From positions 4,090,290-4,154,289 of the forward strand of contig NC_051082.1 of the NCBI RefSeq assembly GCF_004664715.2: a DNA stretch of 64,000 bases, given 5' to 3'. Source of the stretch: Peromyscus leucopus. Its lineage: Eukaryota; Chordata; Mammalia; Rodentia; Cricetidae. Of the stretch, positions 54,949 through 63,800 are shown piece after piece. A program made the position numbers and the translations under genes. How positions within the stretch are numbered: position 1 is the stretch's first letter; the number at the start of each line of letters is the position of its first letter. The notes below the pieces were generated by a model that had not been told where the DNA came from, searched no databases, and worked only from the letters and a program-made list of their open reading frames with translations.

Positions 54949-55149
54949 GCAGTCCTCACCGTTCCTCATGCTGTGGTGACACCCAGCCATAAAATGATCT
55001 CATTGCTACTTCATAACTGTTATAAATGATAACATAAATATTTTATATGCAGGATATGATATGAGACCCCTGAGAAAGGATCATTCTACCATCCACCCCC
55101 ACCCCCTCCCTCCTAGGGGTCAACCCCCCACTGGTTGAGAATCACCATG
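54949..55149 (+). mobile_element. URR1-like hAT (Charlie-type) DNA element
   Basis: 'CAGTCCTCACC' at the left and 'GGTTGAGAATCACCATG' at the right are degraded terminal inverted repeats; the interior has 'TGCTACTTCATAACTG' and 'GACCCCTGAGAAAGGATCATTC'. Flanks CTAGAGCA / CTAGAGTT match at 6 of 8, the size expected for hAT. Confidence 0.8.
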
Positions 55150-55304
55150 CTAGAGTTATATGGAAGGAAGGAACCTCAACTGAGAAAATGCCTCCATAAG
55201 ATCCGGCTGTAGGCAAGCCTGTAGGGCATTTTCTTAATTAGTGATTGATGTGGGAGGGCCCAGCCCATGGTGGGTGGTGCCATCCCTGGGCTGGTGGTCC
55301 CAAG

Positions 55305-55418
55305 TCCAGCACTTGGGACGCAGAGGCAGGAAGATCTCTGTAAGTTTGAGGCCAGCCTGGTCTACAGAGTGAGTTCCAGGACAAACAAGGCTACACAGAG
55401 AAGCCCTGTCTTGAAGAA
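55305..55418 (+). mobile_element. B1 SINE, head missing, nested in family Y
   Basis: It starts at TCCAGCACTTGGGACGCAG, lacking the first 30 or so bases, and ends GAAGCCCTGTCTTGAAG. A GGAA-type purine tail follows. Confidence 0.93.
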
Positions 55419-55490
55419 AAAAAAAAGGAAGGAAGAAAGGAAGGAAGGAAAGAAGGAAGGAAAAAAGGAAGAAAGAAGGAAAGAAAGAAA
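55419..55490 (+). repeat. (GGAA)n/(GAAA)n at B1 tail
   Basis: Purine-only irregular GGAAGGAAGAAAGG tract. Confidence 0.93.
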
Positions 55491-55700
55491 GCAGGCTGAG
55501 CAAGCCATGAGGAGCAAGCCAGTAAGCAGCACCCCTCCATGGCCTCTGCATCAGCTCCTGCCTCCAGGTTCCTGCCCTGACTTCCTTCAGTGATGAACAG
55601 TGATGTGGACACGTAGGCCAAATAAACCCTTTCCTCCCAGCATGCTTTTTGGTCATGGTGTTTCGTTGCAACAACAGAACCCCTAACTGAAATGACCAAG

Positions 55701-56089
55701 ACAATCACCACCCTAACTCTGTATCCCGAGAACAGTTTGTCCTGCTGCTGGTATTTCCAATTCAAGTGGCAAAGTTTCTTGAGCATCTACTATGTGCCAC
55801 ACTGTATGGATGGGAGGTGAGAAACTGGAGGGCCAACAGACAAGGATGAAAGCTGGTCCATCTCTTCACAATGTTCCTCCGGTGTCTGTCACAATGGGTG
55901 ACTCTGGCCATAAGTCTCAACTCTGGTCTGGTCCCAGGCACTGTAGTTTGTCCTGAGGGTCAGCAGTTCCCCTCCACCAGACTCAGAATGAGGCTCTCCT
56001 CAGGGCTGGGGCAGCCTGCAGCTCTGGAACTTTCTTCTGTGGAGAAAAATAAAGTAATGACCCCTTGGTGTTTTTTTTCAAGACTCTGA
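55701..56089. other. Intergenic with L2/MIR-like remnant
   Basis: 'GAGCATCTACTATGTGCCAC' at about 55782 is a typical L2/MIR 3' phrase. Nothing else is recognised. Confidence 0.45.
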
Positions 56090-56228
56090 TAGTTTGGGCA
56101 TGGTGGCCACATGGTTAACTCATCACATGGGAGGCAGAGGAAAGAGGATCTCTGAGCTTGAGGCCAACCTGGTCTACATAGTGAGTTTGGGGCCAGCCTG
56201 GGCTACATAGAGAGACCCTGTCTCACAA
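56090..56228 (+). mobile_element. B1 SINE, older
   Basis: 'TTTGGGCATGGTGGCCACATG' to 'TAGAGAGACCCTGTCTC', with a short repeat of the GCCAGCCTGGGCTACATAG block. Confidence 0.85.
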
Positions 56229-56331
56229 AATAACAGCAGGGAAAGGATAACTCTACTGAACAGACAGAACTCATCAAACGCACTATCCATCAGATGTTTA
56301 GACTCGCACTCAAAACCCCAGAAACATGATC

Positions 56332-56448
56332 ACTACTTGGGAGGTTGGGGCAAGAGGACTGCTGTGTGTTTGAAGCCAGCCTGGGCTACACCGTGAGTTT
56401 CAGACCAGTTTGAGCTACCATCTCAAAATAAAATAAAATGAAAAATGT
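56332..56448 (+). mobile_element. B1-like SINE, old, head missing
   Basis: 'ACTTGGGAGGTTGGGGCAAG' and 'AAGCCAGCCTGGGCTACACC' then A/T-rich tail AAATAAAATAAAATG. Confidence 0.75.
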
Positions 56449-56479
56449 AAAAAGATTCCACAAGCACATTACCTGCAGA

Positions 56480-56605
56480 TGACAGATTGGCAAACTGGAT
56501 TGGCATCATCAAATCAGTTCAACTCAATTTGCAAGTGGCAGAGCTGGGATTTGAACCCAGGGCTGTGTGGCTCCACAGCAGAGTCAGCAAATTAAGTGAG
56601 AGGGC
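56480..56605 (-). mobile_element. MIR, reverse
   Basis: 'GCAAGTGGCAGAGCTGGGATTTGAACCCAGG' (in pieces) and 'CTGTGTGGCTCCACAG' are the reversed MIR core, well preserved. Confidence 0.8.
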
Positions 56606-56657
56606 CAAGCAACTATCATGACAGGCCCCTAATAACTCAGTTAAGAAGCAGGCCTCA

Positions 56658-56799
56658 CCGGGTGGTGGTGGCGCACCCCTTTAATCCCAGCACTTGGGAG
56701 GCAGAGCCAGGCAGATCTCTGTGAGTTCAAGGCCAGCCTGGTCTACAGAGCAAGATCCAGGATAGGTTCCAAAACTACACAGAGAAACCCTGTCTCGAA
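56658..56799 (+). mobile_element. B1 SINE, young, with TSD
   Basis: CCGGGTGGTGGTGGCGCACC to AACCCTGTCTCGAAA. Flanks AAGCAGGCCTCA (56646) and AAGTAGGCCTCA (56800) differ at one base. Confidence 0.96.
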
Positions 56800-57077
56800 A
56801 AGTAGGCCTCAGTTCCTACAGTACTACGCCTGGGCCAACCCCTCCCCACACACAGATAATAACCAAATAAGGACAAAGCCTGGGATTTGTCCAGGCCTGC
56901 CCCCAAATGGAAAAGCTGTAGCCCTAATTAGCCCTTAATTAGACCTGGCCAATTAGAACGTACTAATATGATTGCCACTTGCTTAAGCCAATCATATCAA
57001 ATGAGCTAGCTGCCCTAGGAACTCCCCTTAGCTGTGCTTAAAAGGAGCCCACCCGTCATGGCCATTTTGTACAGGTG

Positions 57078-57550
57078 TGTGGTGATATTGTGTTCCCCAA
57101 AATATTGTGCACCCTAATTAACTTATCGGGGTCAGAGAACAGAAGTGCCACTAGATACAGAGGCTAGAACATGGTGGCGCACACACCTTTAATCCTAGCA
57201 TTCTAGAGGCAGAGATTCACCTGGATCTCTGTGAGTTCAAGGCCACACTGGAAACAGCCAGGCATGGTGACTCGCCATGGAAGTGATGGCAGAAAGCAGA
57301 AAGGTATATAAGGTGTGAAAACCAGGAACTAGAGCTGGTTAAGCTTTTAGGCTTTAGAGCAGCAGTTCAACTGAGAACCATTTGGATGAGGACTCAGAGG
57401 CTTCCAGTCTGAGGAAACAGCATCAACTGAGGAATTGGCAAGGTGAGGTGGCTGTGGTTTTTTTCTGCTTCTCTGATCTTCCAGCATTCACCCCAATACC
57501 TGGCTCCAGGTTTGTTTTTATTAATAAGATATTTTAAGATTTGTGTTACA
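57078..57550 (+). mobile_element. Solo LTR, family Z copy C
   Basis: Same element as 41870-42368: TGTGGTGATATTGTG start, 'GGTATATAAGGTG', TTATTAATAAG and an end GTGTTACA. The embedded B1-like block is longest here ('CACACCTTTAATCCTAGCA' to 'GTGAGTTCAAGGCCACACTGG'). Flanks CAGGTG / CACATG match at 4 of 6, so this copy is older. No retroviral genes. Confidence 0.87.
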
Positions 57551-57667
57551 CACATGAGCAACACCACATGCATTTGATATAATAAGTGCTCTTGCTGATT
57601 GCATCGTTGTGACTGGTGGTCTTTGGGGGACTTCTCAAGGACCCTAACATCCAGAACCTGAGGGCTA

Positions 57668-57830
57668 AAACAAGGTAGGAGCCAGTAGATGGGAAAGAAC
57701 TCTTGCTACCAAGCTTGGTGACCTGAGTCCGATCCTCAAGCCCATATGATAGAAGGAGAAAACCCACGTTTGCAAATTGGCCTCTGTGCATGCACACGCA
57801 CATAAGCGTCGATAAAACGTTTCTTAGAAA
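57668..57830 (+). mobile_element. B3/RSINE1-like SINE, old
   Basis: 'TGGGAAAGAACTCTTGCTACC', 'GGTGACCTGAGTCCGATCC' and 'GCACACGCACATAAGCG' keep head, B-box and tail. Confidence 0.65.
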
Positions 57831-57917
57831 TTAAGAAAGGTGGGCTGTCGTCCCATTCTGCAGGAGGGAGTTCCTTGCTCAAAGGTCACAAGAGGCTGAG
57901 GGTAAAATCTGCATCTA

Positions 57918-58073
57918 GCGGGGCGGTGGTGGCGGCGGCGGCGCACGCCTTTAATCCCAGCACTCGGGAGGCAGAGCCAGGCGCATCTCTGTGAGTTCGA
58001 GGCCAGCCTGGGCTACCAAGTGAGTCCCAGGAAAGGCGCAAAGCTACACAGAGAAACCCTGTCTCGAAAAACC

Positions 58074-58096
<23 letters not shown>
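57918..58096 (+). mobile_element. B1 SINE, young, small GGC expansion, with TSD
   Basis: GGGCGGTGGTGGCGGCGGCG and GCGCACGCCTTTAATCCC to a pure A-tail of about 24. It is the 'CAGGAAAGGCGCAAAGCTAC' subtype. AAATCTGCATCTA (57905) and AAATCTGGATCTA (58097) flank it. Confidence 0.97.
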
Positions 58097-58105
<9 letters not shown>

Positions 58106-58284
58106 TCTATGGGCCCACTAACTTCTCAAAACGAGCATTTTCTAGAGTAGGCAGGCCCTGGATGCTTCCTTTCAGTGTTTGTGGTTAAGAGGGAGACTTC
58201 AGCTCTGCACCACGGAAACCTAAACCTATCTGTAGCCAAAAGGCCAAGGCAGGCTGCTCCATGGAATGCAAACTAAAAAGGTCA

Positions 58285-58405
58285 GGGAGGGCACGGTGGA
58301 TCAGACGGATCTCTGTGAATTCTAAGCCAGCCTGGGCTGCACAGTGAATTTCAAGCCAGCCTGGGCTGCGCAGCGAGACCCCGTCTCAAAAACAGCAACA
58401 AAGAA
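58285..58405 (+). mobile_element. B1-like SINE, old, internally duplicated
   Basis: 'GGGCACGGTGGATCAGACGG' then two copies of AGCCAGCCTGGGCTGC and 'CGAGACCCCGTCTC'. Confidence 0.8.
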
Positions 58406-58659
58406 AAACAGAGGGGAAAGAAAAGGGTCAAACGCCGAAACGGGGGCTAAGAGGTGGAAAATGTTGGGTGGCGTGGCTACCGCCCAATGCACACCAGAGA
58501 AACTGAGTCACAGGAAGCCTAAGCGTAGGCCAGGGAAAGCTGGGTAGCAGTTGCCAGGGAGGTGAGACAGGGCGCGAGCACGCCCACCGGCCTGGGACCT
58601 CGACTCCGCCCCCGCCGCCGCTTATTGGCTGCCGCCTGCACGCGACGCGCAAGCGACAG

Positions 58660-58678
58660 CCAATAGGGGCGGCACACG
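58660..58678 (+). promoter_or_regulatory. ERSE-like element (CCAAT-N9-ACACG)
   Basis: CCAAT, then exactly nine bases (AGGGGCGGC), then ACACG. The ER stress response element is CCAAT-N9-CCACG, usually with a GC-rich spacer; only one base differs. Confidence 0.5.
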
Positions 58679-58992
58679 GCGCGCCTTTTCCCAGGGAGGC
58701 CGGGGCGAACTTGAGAACCCGGAAGCGCGGCGATGGACAAGGGGGATCCGCCAATTCGCCGCGGCGAGGGCGGCGGGTCGCCCAATGGCGAGGCGCCGGG
58801 GGCGGGGCCGACGGCCGTAGCCCCGAGGAACGGCCGCGCGGGCTTGGATGGTGCGGCGGGCGCGAGCCCTGGGCCAGTTTCTCAGCGGCACCTTGCGGCA
58901 GGCCTGGCGCCACTCCCAGCCTCAGTTTCCCCCGCTGCGGGAGCTAAGCCCAGCGTGCTGGGCTGCAGCAGCTGCACAAGCCGCGCGCAGTG

Positions 58993-59064
58993 ATGACGTG
59001 GCGGATCAGGCCCTGGAGTCCCGGCGCCGCCGCCTGTCAGAACCGCGGCGTCCCTCTTCCGTAA
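58993..59064 (+). CDS. Candidate 23-codon upstream ORF in Ficd leader
   Basis: ATG at 58993 and stop TAA at 59062-59064 both lie before the predicted exon 1 donor, so the uORF would be complete in the spliced leader if transcription starts upstream of it. The peptide (starting MTWRIRPWSPGAAA) has no known function; any role would be to tune initiation at the main start. It is not established that this ATG is transcribed. Confidence 0.3.
   Translation: MTWRIRPWSPGAAACQNRGVPLP
58994..59001 (+). promoter_or_regulatory. UPRE / ATF6-XBP1-type site TGACGTGG
   Basis: A perfect TGACGTGG within TGATGACGTGGCGG. This is the established core bound by ATF6 and XBP1 at unfolded-protein-response genes; TGACG is also the CRE half-site, so ATF/CREB factors are an alternative. 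Confidence 0.55.
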
Positions 59065-59077
59065 ACCGGAGCTACAG

Positions 59078-59867
59078 GTAGCTTGCTTGCTCTTCTTCGC
59101 AGGGGTTGCTCTGACAGGATGCAAGGCTAGCGGCCAGCGCGGGGCTCGGCGCACCATAGTTGCCCCATAAATGCTTATTGTTGGCCAGACGGCGTTTGCA
59201 TACCTGCACCTCGCTCCCCCAGCCAGTCCCCGAGCCGGTGTCCGCCCTGAACCGAGGTGGGGCGTCATCACCCACTGTTGTTGCTCAGGCCCTGGGCTCC
59301 TGGTCCAGGATGGACAAGCTAGGGAAGGAAGGCCAGAAGGGACACAACACTGTGGGCACTGAGGCGGCGTTCGTGTGGTAACAGATCAGGACACCAGCCA
59401 TTCGTGCTTAGCGAAGAATGTGGGGGGGGGTGTACGTGTGTACACGCGCGTGTGCAGGAGTGGCGGCCCCCAACACTAGGTGTCCAGTGGCAACACACAC
59501 TTATGGGAGTGAACTGGTGGACTTCGTGGCTGAGAAGGCTTCACTTCGGTTTCCCCACCTGGAGGGGGCGGGGTGGAAGCATCACCTGCTGGGGTTATCG
59601 TCTATTATGGGAGTTAATGTACACAGTCGGTGCTCAGTAAATGCATGAGATTTCCGTCTCACTGCCCAGGAAGAGCTAGGGGTTAGGATTAGAGTCTTTC
59701 CAGGCTGACCCTCCCCTATGAGTCTCCGTACCTTCCCCCTTCCCCCTGGTCCCTAATACATTAGAGGATGTGACGATTCTCCACACCTGTGTCCCCACCA
59801 GACATCACGTTACTGGGAACAGGTCCATCCCCCTGCCTCATTCTCTACAATGCTTGGTTCCTCGCAG
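59078..59867 (+). other. Ficd intron 1 (predicted)
   Basis: GTAGCT donor to TTCCTCGCAG acceptor. It retains some CpG at its left end and has a short alternating ACGTGTGTACACGCGCGTGT near 59432. No other exon is supported. Confidence 0.55.
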
Positions 59868-59922
59868 ATTCGGCTTTTCCTCTGTGGCGGGACAAGTGCT
59901 CCGGGCCCAGCCCTTAGTCCAG

Positions 59923-62258
59923 ATGACACTCATGCCCATGGCTTCCGTGATGGCGGTGGCTGAACCCAAATGGGTCTCGGCCTGGGGCCGCGTCCTGTGG
60001 CTCACACTGCTGAGCATGGCTCTGGGGTCGCTGCTGGCCCTGATGCTGCCCCTGGGAGCCGTGGAAGAGCAGTGTCTGGCCGTGCTCAGAGGTTTCCACC
60101 TGCTCAGGAGCAAACTGGACAGGGCACATCACGTGGTCACCAAGTGCACCAGCCCATCCACGGAGCTCAGCGTCACCTCTGGGGACGTGAGGCTGCTGAC
60201 GGTCAAGACTAAGACATCTCCAGGTGAGCACACTGGCCACCTCGCCCTTGTCAGTTAAGATATATTTATGGCATGCCTGCAGTGCCCTGGGTGTGGGCAT
60301 CCTGTGTGTGGGCATGAGGGTGTTATGGTGAATGCGGCCGGCAGTCTGGAACGCCTGTTGGGTGAGTGGCCGAGAGCAGGTGTCCCCGTGTGTGGAGGGA
60401 GACTCACAGAGGGTGAGGCCTGAGCTGCATCTGGGCTCTAAGTGGGGGTGGTTTGAGGAAATTTGCCTGAGAGCCGGGCTCTGGCCAGAAACCGCAGGGC
60501 GTGGAACCTGGGGGCACCTGAGGGGTTCAGAGAAGCTGGGTGTGCGTGCTGAGCCTCAGAGACAACACAGAGCTGGGAAGAGGGCCGCCTGCCCAGTGGG
60601 ATCGCTCCCCTAGTGTGCCCCGTGTAACAGTGACGCGCCAAAGGATGCCAGCAGCACACTGCCCCCCAGTGGTGACAACTAGACATTGCCACAAACTGGA
60701 GTCATCAGGGCTGGAGGCATGGCTGGATAGAACACTTGCCTGGGTGTGTACAAAGGCCTGGGTCTCATCCTCACAACTGCCAGGAACAAAAACGGTCCAG
60801 GCATGGGAAGGCCCCAGGAATTAGCTGAGTGGAAGGTATTGGCATCCCCAGGCCTGAAGGGGGTGGGGCTCAAGAGATGAGGCCACCTGACCACAGGGAG
60901 GGCAGGCACCTGGAGTTGCCACACTGTAGGGAGAACACAGGGATGGTCAATGCCCAGACTATGTCCAGGCAGGTGGCAGGGGAGCCCAGCTGGTGTCTCC
61001 CAGGGTAAAGTGGCTTGGGACACAGCCCAGTGACCAGCATTCCCACCCCACAGGGCTGTGGAGAGTGGCCGTACCGGGGCATGTTTAACACAACCTGCAT
61101 GGTAGACCCACGCGGGGACATCTCCTGAGTGTCCCCCGCGGCCACCCTCCTCATCAGGCCTCTCTGGCTCTCTCTCCTCCAGCAGGGAAGCTGGAAGCCA
61201 AGGCCGCTCTGAGCCAAGCCCTGGAGATGAAGCGTCAAGGCAAGAGGGAGAAAGCCCACAAGCTCTTCCTGCACGCCCTCAAGATGGACCCTGGCTTCGT
61301 AGACGCGCTCAATGAGTTCGGCATTTTCTCCGAGGAGGAAAAGGACATCATCCAGGCGGATTACCTCTACACCAGGGCACTGACCATCTCGCCCTTCCAC
61401 GAGAAAGCGCTGGTCAACCGGGATCGGACGCTGCCGCTCGTGGAGGAGATCGACCAGAGGTATTTTAGCATCATCGACAGCAAAGTGAAGAAGGTCATGT
61501 CCATCCCGAAGGGGAGCTCGGCGCTGCGCAGGGTCATGGAGGAGACCTACTACCACCACATCTACCACACGGTGGCCATCGAGGGCAACACCCTCACCCT
61601 CTCGGAGATCAGGCACATCCTGGAGACCCGCTATGCCGTGCCAGGGAAGAGCCTGGAGGAGCAGAACGAGGTGATCGGCATGCACGCGGCCATGAAGTAC
61701 ATTAACACCACCCTGGTCTCCCGCATCGGCTCTGTCACCATCGACGACATGCTCGAGATCCACAGGAGGGTGCTGGGGTACGTGGATCCGGTGGAGGCCG
61801 GAAGGTTTCGGAGGACCCAGGTCCTGGTGGGACACCACATCCCACCGCACCCCCGGGACGTGGAGAAGCAGATGCAGGAGTTCACGCAGTGGCTCAACTC
61901 GGAGGATGCCATGAACCTGCACCCGGTGGAGTTCGCAGCCTTGGCCCATTACAAACTGGTGTACATCCACCCTTTCATCGACGGCAACGGGAGGACCTCC
62001 CGCCTGCTGATGAACCTGATCCTCATGCAGGCGGGGTACCCCCCCATCACCATCCGCAAGGAGCAGAGGTCCGAGTACTACCACGTGTTGGAGGTCGCCA
62101 ACGAGGGTGACGTGCGGCCCTTCATCCGCTTCATTGCCAAGTGTACGGAGGTCACGCTGGACACACTGCTCCTCGCCACCACCGAGTACTCTGTGGCGCT
62201 GCCGGAAGCCCAGCCCAACCATTCTGGGTTCAAGGAGACACTCCCTGTGAGGCCTTAA
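59923..62258 (+). CDS. Ficd: FICD/HYPE: ER protein adenylyltransferase and de-AMPylase; join(59923..60223,61183..62258)
   Basis: Two coding exons (301 and 1076 nt) join to 458 aa, the usual mammalian FICD length. The protein AMPylates and de-AMPylates the ER chaperone BiP (HSPA5), using ATP, to store and release it as unfolded-protein load changes. Seen in order: a short cytosolic N-terminus, one membrane anchor at about residues 24-44 (type II, bulk in the ER lumen), two TPR motifs at about 105-172, the inhibitory helix TVAIEGN with E234, the dimer-interface Leu258, an N-glycosylation sequon at N275 (NTT), and the Fic motif [12 protein letters not shown] with H363, N369, R371 and R374. The start at 59923 aligns with the known N-terminus; exon 2 stays open upstream of it, so the choice rests on family length. 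The donor is CCAG|GTGAGC and the acceptor CTCCAG|CAGGG. No frameshift or lost catalytic residue is seen. Confidence 0.97.
60224..61182 (+). other. Ficd intron 2
   Basis: GTGAGC donor and a pyrimidine-rich CTCTCTCTCCTCCAG acceptor. An ID-like SINE lies at 60703-60795. The acceptor is followed at once by a second CAG (see findings). Confidence 0.93.
60703..60795 (+). mobile_element. ID-like SINE in Ficd intron 2
   Basis: 'GGGCTGGAGGCATGGCTGG', 'AGAACACTTGCCTGGGTG' and 'AAGGCCTGGGTCTCATCC' parallel the ID core; the tail is AACAAAAACG. Confidence 0.65.
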
Positions 62259-63043
62259 CCTTGTGGCCAAGGGAAGCCAGGAGACGGCCTCCTGAGAACA
62301 CCTTTCTAGAAACATAGCTCTCCCCAGTAGCAAAAGGAGACATTCATTCTTTACCTCCAGATGTTTTTTAGGTGGGAAAGAAAACTAAATTATTAAGCCT
62401 TGTCTTTGGGGTAATTTATACTTCAGCCAAGTTATTTATTTATTTTTTGAGTGAGCTACCAGTGCCGAGTGGTGCCGCGATCCCAGCGCCCTGCAGAGGA
62501 CCATGCTCCTCTATGCCCTGAGCCTGGCTTACAGACAGAATTTGCACTAAGTGGGGGCAGAGGGGCCAGATCTGTGGGGCGAAGCCCAGGGCCACAAGGG
62601 TCCCTTAAATGCCTTTGAGGTCCTGTGACTTCAGAGGGAAGGCTGCAGTCCTGGGCAAAACCTGCCCTGCTCTGTGGCGGGCTTTCACTCCTGAGAGGCT
62701 GTGGTGGTGGTGGCCGCTTCCACTGACAGAGCAGCCCTCTGAAAACAGGAAGCAGACGCCGCCATCTCCAGCGGGAGACTGCAGATTTCCAAAGACCCTC
62801 TGAGCCATTAACTTGCTAACCTGAGGGGCAGGGGCTGTTCTTTTCCTCTGCAGACTTTATAGAGGGCGGCCAAGCTTGGCTTTTTCTTTCTCAGTACTTC
62901 ACTTGCGCCAACTCAGACCAGATGCTTTAGACAGTTCTCCAAGCTTGTCAGCCTGCTCCATCAGGGCATAAAGCAGGTCTGCTTCTGTTCCCATTCAAGT
63001 CTCCTGCATGAGGACCCTAGAGGACGTATCTGAAGACCTGGAG

Positions 63044-63113
63044 GTGAGGCTCAGTGGTGTAATGCTTACCCAGCATGCACCACGCCCCAGGCACCATCCC
63101 TAACATCAAAAAA
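63044..63113 (+). mobile_element. ID-like SINE in Ficd 3' UTR, sense
   Basis: 'GGTGAGGCTCAGTGGTGTAATG', 'CTTACCCAGCATGCACCACG' and 'CAGGCACCATCCCTAAC' follow the ID core; the tail is AAAAAAAG. Confidence 0.7.
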
Positions 63114-63772
63114 AGAATGTATCTAAGATACATACCTATCCCAAATAAGCATTTCTGATAAAAAGCATTAAAAGCAGACACCTGTGACCACAGCCCAGAC
63201 TGCTCCCTTCTGTCCTGTGTTTTTTAACCCCCTTCCCCTATAAAGCCATTATAGGGTCCGACGTCCCCTTGGATAGGTAGAGCCTCGGAGTGGCCTTGCT
63301 TTTCCAGTAACTTGTAACGTGATAGTTTTGTGCCCGATACAGATGCATTTCAAAGTTGTCATCTTAGGAAAAATAACCTTTTCCAATCAGGTGGCTAAGT
63401 GCCAATCTGCTGCTGCTATTGAGTCGGAATGGCTAGAGGTCACTGGGCTTGTTCTGAGGGACAGCCCACGAGTCGCACACAGTCCTGCACTTTTCTGTTT
63501 GGATGATGGTAAATTCACACCAGGGGTCAAACCCCAGTTAGGTTCTGCCAACTGATGTGTTGGTGTTTATAAGATACTCATGGCAGTTTCTGCGGGGCCG
63601 TGAAGAGTGAAAAGGTGTGTGTGTGTGTGGTGCCACACACAGCTCTCCAGCCTGCGATGTCACACTGCACACCACCGCACGGTAGTGCGGCCCCAAGCTC
63701 TTCTCCGAACACCTGTATGAGAACCTGCACTTTAGATACACGTGAAAGATATTTTAACAAATTACTGGTTCT

Positions 63773-63778
63773 AATAAA
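63773..63778 (+). terminator. Ficd: Polyadenylation signal AATAAA of Ficd
   Basis: GTTCTAATAAAGTATTTTATTACATAAAC; cleavage would fall about 15-25 bases further. A T/G-rich stretch (TTGATTGCATTGTCTTATT) follows as a downstream element. Confidence 0.75.
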
Positions 63779-63800
63779 GTATTTTATTACATAAACATTG

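Larger units (their letters stand above)
55161..55700 (+). mobile_element. Rodent interspersed repeat, family Y, copy 3, split by a B1
   Basis: 'GAGAAAATGCCTCCATAAGATC' to 'GGGCTGGTGGTCC' on the left and 'AAGAAAGCAGGCTGAGCAAGCC' to 'CAGAACCCCTAACTGAAATGAC' on the right are contiguous in copy 1, so the B1 and its purine tail between them are an insertion. Confidence 0.85.
58740..59077 (+). other. Ficd: Probable Ficd first exon (non-coding), 5' border unknown
   Basis: The CpG-rich block ends in GCTACAG|GTAGCT, a good splice donor after 59077. It would join the acceptor TTCCTCGCAG at 59867, giving 55 nt of leader before the ATG at 59923. The true 5' end could lie anywhere in the island. Transcript data would settle it. 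Confidence 0.55.
58560..59110 (+). promoter_or_regulatory. Ficd: CpG-island promoter of Ficd
   Basis: A sudden rise in GC and CpG over about 550 bp, with GC-boxes (CCGCCCCCG about 58605, GGGCGGGG about 58800), CCAAT boxes on both strands (ATTGG at 58624, CCAAT at 58660 and about 58781) and an ETS-like CCCGGAAGCG (58718-58726). There is no clear TATA box, the usual style of a housekeeping CpG promoter. The start site cannot be fixed from sequence, but everything lies upstream of the donor at 59077/59078. A divergent transcript is possible but no gene is visible on the minus side. Confidence 0.85.
62259..63800 (+). other. Ficd: Ficd 3' UTR
   Basis: From the TAA to the AATAAA at 63773, about 1.5 kb with no further coding potential. 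It has an AT-rich start (TTATTTATTTATTTTTTGAG near 62434, an AU-rich type element) and an ID-like SINE at 63044-63113. Confidence 0.8.

Noticed and set aside
58733..58993. 86-codon frame starting MDKGDPP in the CpG island
   Set aside because: CpG islands are rich in chance open frames; neighbouring frames on both strands are also open. It could be a uORF only if transcription starts very far upstream, which is not supported.
60870..62333. 487-codon minus-strand open frame opposite Ficd exon 3
   Set aside because: It is the antisense shadow of a GC-rich, strongly conserved coding exon; the + strand frame encodes FICD with all its motifs.
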